From Lingula anatina (taxonomy: Eukaryota; Brachiopoda; Lingulata; Lingulida; Lingulidae): a stretch of 36,717 nt of DNA. The notes beneath the pieces were generated by a model. That model did no database searches. It had not been told where the DNA came from and saw nothing but the letters and a program-made list of their open reading frames with translations. The DNA lies in contig NW_019775426.1 in assembly GCF_001039355.2 (NCBI RefSeq), forward strand, positions 272,412 through 309,128, given 5' to 3'. The translations under genes were made by a program, and so were the position numbers. Shown here piece after piece: positions 31,186-36,717 of this stretch (its first letter is position 1; each line of letters begins with the position of its first letter).

Positions 31186-34100
31186 CTGAAATGAAATAAA
31201 GCCCTTACATCTGATCATTATATGATTTTGAGTTCATTTCTCAGCTCGAAAAACATTTGATTAATTTATACAGTATATTTAGACATATGCTGAAATAAAG
31301 TGAATGTATTTGTCATCTAATTATGTTTTAATTCAGAAGCTTTACGTACCATAATATCTGTTTTATGAAGAGAGGAGAGATATCAACATGAACATGTGTT
31401 TCGAGACTAAGTCATGCGTAAAAGAATGCAGATGTACATGTACATGTATCTAGTACTGTTATTTCTTTTTACACACACGCAATTCATTGAGGCTATGTAA
31501 TTATTAATCTGTGTGTACTAAGTATGCAACTTAAAATGAAAATAATAATGGCCTGAAAGAGACACCGTGCCTCTTCTGCATCTAGGCTATATTCACTGAT
31601 TGTACGTTGGATGCCAAGATGACGTCACTAAAAGGTTCCTCTTTTTCTCGCTCGATTAGATGGTGTACATTTCAAAGGATGCGGTTTAAAAGGCAAAGTG
31701 GGCAAACAGTTGGCGCGGAGTCCTCTATGACTATGGGACCATTCCCACAGATATTTGGATCGATCTATTTCCCTGGGGGTTCACGCTAAATTGCCATCAA
31801 ACTAACCGGCTTAAACGTCTGTCACGCCTAGTAAAACTGTTAGGGGGTAATTATCTTTACCCCTATCTGATTTGGTAGGCGTGGAAGACATTTAAGCCTC
31901 TTGAGCTGATAGCAATTTAGCATGAACCCCCAGGGAGTTAGGTCGATCCAGATGGATCGATCTAAGTATGGGAACCCAGTCTATATGATATTGATCTTTA
32001 TCCCATTGTCAACACTCTCCATTTAATGCCTGGCTACTATCAACTATTAACTTAACTGAGCCATTAAAATGTATCAAGCCCTTTTTTCGATTTCGATATT
32101 TGTTCTGAATACATCTTCACGAGTATCATGAAGTGAATATTTGAAGCGTGGAATATTGATATTTTGAAAATGAATATCTTCTGATATCTATCACACTAAT
32201 CGCTTTATTTAACAAATGTAGTAACAATTCCTTTGGAGATAAAAAAAAATAAATAACAAAATGTTTCGTTTTCTTACTATATCACAGAAAACTACTTAAA
32301 ACTTACGGGTAGTTTTGACTTCCTGGCATTGGCCTATCACACCAGAGGAGACCCCATTACAAGAAAAGAGGGGTATACTAGACGTCCTGTATAAATCACT
32401 AAAGCCGCATAGCAGAGTTGCAACCGGCTGAAATGTGGAAATATGGAATCAGAAACGAATTTGTGTTATGCGCTCAGAATAAAATAACGGTTTTTCTTCA
32501 ATCAGCAGTTAGGGTTGAAATTGTTGCTTTTAATATTCCCTGAATAGAGGTCATTTCCTGGAGAGCTTCATTCCCCGATAAAGATGTTTTAGATGGAAAA
32601 TTGAAAAGCATGAACAACAATTGCATTACTAGCTGCTGATTGCGTAAACACTAACTTTTGTGTGAGCATGGCTAGTTAATGTATATCTTATGATATCATT
32701 CTAAGAGCTTCTAAGAATATTTACCTTTTAATTTTTTATACTTTAATTTACTTGAAGTCACAACCCTCGTTTGCATTAAACATACAGTTCAATTTTTTTA
32801 AAACAAGAAATCCACTCTAGAGAGAGCAATGAGACACATCCTAAAAGAATTCATATAATCAGACTAAAATACACAGATACGTGACTCAAGCTAAAAGCGT
32901 GAAGTTACCAAAAGAATGTCCACAAGGTCTTGGGCGATGGGAGACATAAGGCCGCTGCCATCGAAGTTGACTTGGCTGAACGATGATATACCCAAACAGT
33001 CCATGGTCCTCGACTTACAATCCAGATCAGTCCGGCAGGGTGAGCCTGTTACTGAAAATATATATTAAGCAAAATATGTCATGAATGCACCCAAAGCATA
33101 AGCTGATAAACTAGCTTGTAAGAGTTTTGTGTTAAAGAGATAAAGGGTTTTGAGCGTACATATTTCGGAACAGAAAGACAGTAGATTGTGATCGGTTGCT
33201 GCACCTTAATAGTACGTGTGCGAGCTTAACGAGAAACCAATTCGTCCTTTTTTTTCAATTATCACAGAAAAAACATTCAAACGTCGGTATAAAGTTCATA
33301 AAATATAATCGAAATTCTATATATATATTTTTGGAAGAATTTACATGCTAATGATACTTTCACTGGCAGAACAGAGCTGAGTTAAACTAATGGGAATGTA
33401 GACTAAGTATGCACGTGTAGACTGTGCGAATGGTGCATTAGTATTCTTAGCTATATGCCATCATCTTAGACTGCATTCCCACAGATTTATAGATTGATTT
33501 ATCCCCGAGGGGAGTCTCACTAGATTGCTGTCAGCTTAGCCGGCTTAAATGTCTGCCCCTACTAAAGGCTGTAAGGGGGGTAATTAACTTTCGTGCGCGC
33601 TCGGCTGACAGCAATTTAGCGTGAACCCCCACGGAGTTAGATGAATCGATCTAAATCTGTGGGAACCCAGTCTTAGCTGTACTGGTTCTGAAGTTATGAG
33701 ACACAAGCTTACGCGCTTAGACTAGCTTATTGTGGAAACGGAAGCATTCAATAAACATTACTAGAAACAAATTGAGCGAGGGGCAACGAACCCAAAATGA
33801 ATAATGAAACCGGAGGGATGGAGGAAACGGCAATATTAACATTCAGCTGCAGCATGCATTTCTAGAAACAATGTTTTGACGCAAGAGATGAGTACTAAGT
33901 ACTAAAGCCGATTTCTTTTAAATAAAACAATAAGACCTAAACGAATTGATAACAATTAAATAGAGATTCATATGGGTCTAAAACGAGGCACATTAGCGGA
34001 ATCTTACATCCAAATTAAAATACTTACTGCTTCTACAGTTAACTTGAATATTTGGAGCTGTGGTATAGTCGAAGGCCAAGTAATACCGCGGTGGGCAGAT

Positions 34101-34246
34101 GCACAGTTGAGCAGATGCAGCGAAGAGAAGAAAGAACGGATTGAAGGTACACACCCCTTCAAGATTTATCACACCGCCACTACAAGGGACAGGAAGCCCA
34201 CCAATTGCCGGACTAATTGCGCTGCAAGGGTTTAAAAGGGTATCAC
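30764..34246 (-). CDS. Cysteine-rich protein with C-terminal AbfB (CBM42-type) domain, 5' end missing
   Basis: Four minus-strand exons join in phase: 34246-34028, 33051-32909, 32427-32307 and 31185-30764, giving about 300 residues with no start. The first part is Cys-rich, with CICPPRYYLAFDY, SPCRTDLDCKSRTMDC and SIPLFSCNG, and looks extracellular. The last exon is a full AbfB beta-trefoil with three repeats: IRSENFPDRTWGLDQNGDAF; VSFNSVEYPCSYLRHFNF followed by DATFYPRP; and YESVNFPGQFIRHLGFRLLL followed by DASF. Known family: AbfB binds arabinofuranose side chains in microbial arabinofuranosidases, where it is attached to a catalytic domain. None is seen here. The sugar ligand and secretion are inference. 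The gene is next to the transposon complex, and its introns hold two MITEs. Confidence 0.8.
31186..32306 (-). other. AbfB gene intron before the last exon
   Basis: A 1.1-kb AT-rich intron bounded by GTAAGT and a CAG acceptor. It holds the 253-bp MITE at 31729. The open frame at 31607-31789 overlaps that MITE and is not a gene. I see nothing else. Confidence 0.65.
31729..31981. mobile_element. Foldback MITE, copy 1, with TAT target duplication
   Basis: The long arms pair imperfectly. The left includes ccctgggggttcacgctaaa and the right tttagcatgaacccccaggg; gatcgatcta lies outside each. The ends read GACTA...CAGTC and the element is flanked by TAT on both sides (31726-31728 and 31982-31984). 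The 3-bp duplication and short AT-rich target resemble PIF/Harbinger insertions. It is related to 33469-33672 and is non-coding. Confidence 0.8.
32307..32427 (-). CDS. AbfB gene, third exon found
   Basis: The acceptor is CATTTCAG. It encodes PVATLLCGFSDLYRTSSIPL, then FSCNGVSSGVIGQCQEVKTT plus one base. The donor is GTAAGT. Joined to the previous exon it reads LVDILLPVATLLCG without a break. Confidence 0.78.
32909..33051 (-). CDS. AbfB gene, second exon found
   Basis: The acceptor is ATATTTTCAG. It completes an Ile codon, then encodes TGSPCRTDLDCKSRTMDCLG, then SFSQVNFDGSGLMSPIAQDL and VDILL. The donor is GTAACT, phase 0. The frame is open only in the phase that fits both neighbours. Confidence 0.78.
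33469..33672. mobile_element. Foldback MITE, copy 2, with TTA target duplication
   Basis: It starts GACTGCATTCCCACAGATTT and ends AAATCTGTGGGAACCCAGTC. TTA occurs on both sides (33466-33468 and 33673-33675). It shares arms with copy 1, including gcaatttagcgtgaaccccc and ccggcttaaa. It lies in the intron between the first two AbfB exons found. The TTA duplication supports a PIF/Harbinger-type transposase acting in trans. Confidence 0.82.
34028..34246 (-). CDS. AbfB gene, first exon found (Cys-rich)
   Basis: The acceptor is TTTCAATTTTAG. The exon starts with two bases of a split codon and encodes DTLLNPCSAISPAIGGLPVP and onward through CTFNPFFLLF to CICPPRYYLAFDY. The donor is GTAAGT (34027-34022), phase 1. 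At least six cysteines suggest disulfides. It needs an upstream exon ending in one base. Confidence 0.75.
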
Positions 34247-35913
34247 CTAAAATTGAAATTTGAAAGTTAACTTTAATTATGTTAATGGTGAGGGGCGGCC
34301 TCAACAGTTGAATGTCTGTTCATTTGGTTCAGAAATTCGCTTAAGGTTGTTTTTTTCACTCGACAAACTCCTTTTGAGACGGTGCCTTATCCGTGATTGT
34401 CCCAATGCTTAGTCAAACCCGCAGAGGAAAGACATCTTTCAACGTAGCAGGTTGTTTATTATTGCTGACAAGGTTCATATAGTTAGACTCTGGCCACAGG
34501 AGTAGATACTGTAGTAGTAGTCTCTTATAAAACTGTTGAATCTCTTCTTCAATTTTGCACACTACACAAGAGACCCCTGTGATATCAGAAAGTATAGTTA
34601 ACGGTCATATATATTCTTATTGTATGTTACAGTTTGTATACAAGTGTTTCGATTGGTTTAGTGAGGATGCTCTGCACTTAGAGTCGTCTCGACTCGGCGG
34701 CTATAGCTGATTGTTGGATATCTTGGCTGGGCACACTTAATTCATTAGATTCCAATTATTACTGATAGAAGTACTTCACCGCAGGTTATTTGTCAAGATC
34801 TTGTGTTCTTTACAGTATCGTGTTATTACTACCGAGCAGACGGATTTACATCTCGATTAGCGACCATTATACTAGCTCATTCTACTAGAACACTTCCATT
34901 AGTAATATCAGCACAGATTATCTTAGAAACAACCGTTACGGTGTCTAGTTCAGGTATTCAAGGGGCCATTCAGAATAGATGATCCGAGTACTAACAGATC
35001 CGCCGACTAAATATGGCACCCCAAGTCAAATCTGCCTGTATTTCTGGTACTTCTCATTCATTTTGCTGTTGCCACCAGATTAGTAAGTGTTCGTTGGATC
35101 AACTTTGACTTGACCGTAATTACAAATACGTGAAGTAGGTAACAGCAACCTATTGCTAATTACATGTAGCATATATTTACCTTGTAATTTCATTGTGGTT
35201 TCTAGTGCATAAAGTGTACACAAGCACAAAACGGGTCAATTCAAGTAGGTGTCTTGAGGGACATTGCCCTTTAGTAGCTTTGTTTCGAGATCGTATATAT
35301 TTAAAGTGAAATCGTTGGTGAAATTGAAAGAGAGGGCGCCTTTCCTTGTAATAGACCGTTTCCAAGATGAAAGATGACAGGGTCCACAAGGAATGCATAC
35401 ATACTCTATGCAAGTCTGAAGAGGTCGCTAGAACGTTCTATTCATATTAGCTCCTTGCAAAAATCCTTGCTGAACACTGTCAACAATTAGGCAGAGATAC
35501 ACCTGTGAATTATAAGATCAATCAAAACTCAATCAGAAATCAATCTCTGGACCTTTTAGAGGGCACTGCAGACACATACAGATTTAAACAAACTTAAAGG
35601 TTGCGGACATTTGGTTTATTCATGATTTATCGCGTATCAGTGTCTCGGGCGTTTACTCTAATAATAGCTAGTTGTCCAGCTAGAGCACTTGTCTGACCAC
35701 TTAACTAACTGGTGGACTTAGAGATACATCAGATAACAAGACCAGACTATGTGAACTGCAATTGCAGCTCATTATATAGGCTCTGATTTCGATCTTCTCG
35801 ATTAAATTCAGGTTCGTTGGAAAGGAAATATACATAATTATTTGCCACCCGATTTCAATGTTTAGGCAGTGTCCTTCTGGTACACTGTGCAACAATATCG
35901 AGTATGAAAGGTG

Positions 35914-35956
<43 letters not shown>

Positions 35957-36717
35957 ANGTTCACATTGAGATTCAAAGCCCTCATTGTTACTCTAGCATA
36001 ACTGCTGATTGAAAAAAAACGTATACATATTCGAGTGAATAACACAGCAGGCAGCTCAATAATAACTTTTAGTAGCAGCAATGATCTATATTTGAGAGAA
36101 AACTTACCGTCTCACTAACAATAGTTCCATTTTTTCTTTGGGATTTTCTTCATGCTCTAAAGAACGCGCCATGGTCTAGCCCAGGTAGAATTACCTGGCT
36201 GAGATAAGCACCGGTTTTATGGGGGTGGAATATTCCTGCGACTTCTAATTGAAGACTGAAGGTTACCATATTAACGAAGGAGACGTGCATTAAAGATGTC
36301 ACGATTGAAGGTTCAATATATGGGAACAGGTTCCACAACAACTGCCCTGCCAGCACGTTGTGTTAACTGGCCTGGAACAAGTTTCCTGTATTTTTGTAAA
36401 GGGTCTATGGAAAGCTTATACGGTATACTATAGAACTTTATATATTGGGATTTAAAAGGCGTCTGTCCGTCAGTGATACACAGCGAGTGGAAGGCGGAGG
36501 GTATAAGGGGAGCAAGCGCCGAAGTCGTTGGCAGGATCTTGATTTTCCTTACAGGAGTTGTTTGATTCAGGTGGGTGGGCGTGAAATCTTGCCACTGGCA
36601 TAACATCAGAAACCTAATGGAATTTTTTTTAGTGGTCTGATAATTTGCTTGTGATTTTGAGTTACTTATTTTGGTGTATGTATTGAAGCTAGCTTTGAAA
36701 AAAAAAAAACAGGTGCC
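34247..36717. other. Upstream flank of AbfB gene; 5' exons not resolved
   Basis: The missing start of the AbfB gene should be here or beyond the right edge. Plausible minus-strand donors are GTAAGT just below 36108 and GTAAAT just below 35181. An open stretch from ATG at 36172 to 36108 (MARSLEHEENPKEK...) ends in phase 2, which does not fit the first known exon directly. An ATG giving MKLQ before the 35181 donor fits in phase but lacks a signal peptide. Neither is convincing. I see no other gene. Confidence 0.4.
35919..35956. repeat. (TG)n microsatellite ending at an N
   Basis: About 16 TG units, slightly interrupted at the end, are followed by an unresolved base at 35958. The 126-residue minus-strand open frame across it is an artefact. 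Confidence 0.9.

Noticed and set aside
36150-36606. Minus-strand frames at the right edge as the start of the AbfB gene
   Set aside because: No signal peptide or Cys-rich content, and the only good donor nearby (36108) is in a phase that cannot join the first known exon.
1-36717. CRISPR array, tRNA, rRNA or bacterial operon
   Set aside because: No regularly spaced identical repeats with unique spacers, no cloverleaf or rRNA core that I could recognise by eye, and spliced metazoan genes throughout. A tRNAscan run was not possible here.

Overview
The window is animal nuclear DNA. It is AT-rich, its genes are split by GT-AG introns, it is full of microsatellites and terminal-inverted-repeat transposons, and it contains single Ns at 20744, 28392 and 35958 that look like draft-assembly joins. 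The spliced proteins are clearly metazoan, and the repeat families suggest a lophotrochozoan, most likely a mollusc. That placement is inference; no single feature fixes the species.

Left part (1-18582). Two conserved genes sit head to head. On the minus strand are the first three coding exons of cyclin Q (CCNQ, formerly FAM58A; start codon at 1535), and the gene runs off the left edge. On the plus strand is a complete POC1 centriolar WD40 gene with 13 coding exons (2231-18582, 468 residues). Their start codons are 695 bp apart, so they probably share a bidirectional promoter. A near-consensus RFX X-box lies just before the POC1 start. Intron 7 of POC1 is 9.9 kb, and an intronless gene for a PTB/PID-domain protein (426 residues) lies inside it on the opposite strand.

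Middle part (18583-30090). The POC1 3' flank is followed by a transposon complex about 9.8 kb long. Two related elements with GGGGCCGTATTCTC ends (20747-24430 and 24654-30088) lie in opposite orientation around a 223-bp spacer, forming a giant inverted repeat. The spacer is an exact second copy of host-like sequence at 19859-20083. A 425-bp duplicate of one element end abuts the first element across an N. The right element carries a 1.9-kb segment absent from the left one, and that segment holds a further 857-bp foldback element. I found no transposase.

Right part (30091-36717). A minus-strand gene has four phase-compatible exons (34246 down to 30764). It encodes a cysteine-rich region followed by a complete AbfB (CBM42-type, beta-trefoil) domain, which is unusual in animals. 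Its 5' end is unresolved. Two of its introns carry related foldback MITEs, each with a 3-bp target duplication.

CCNQ (a kinase-activating cyclin) and POC1 (centriole and cilium assembly) may be co-expressed from the shared promoter. The PTB gene and the AbfB gene have no visible functional link to them.
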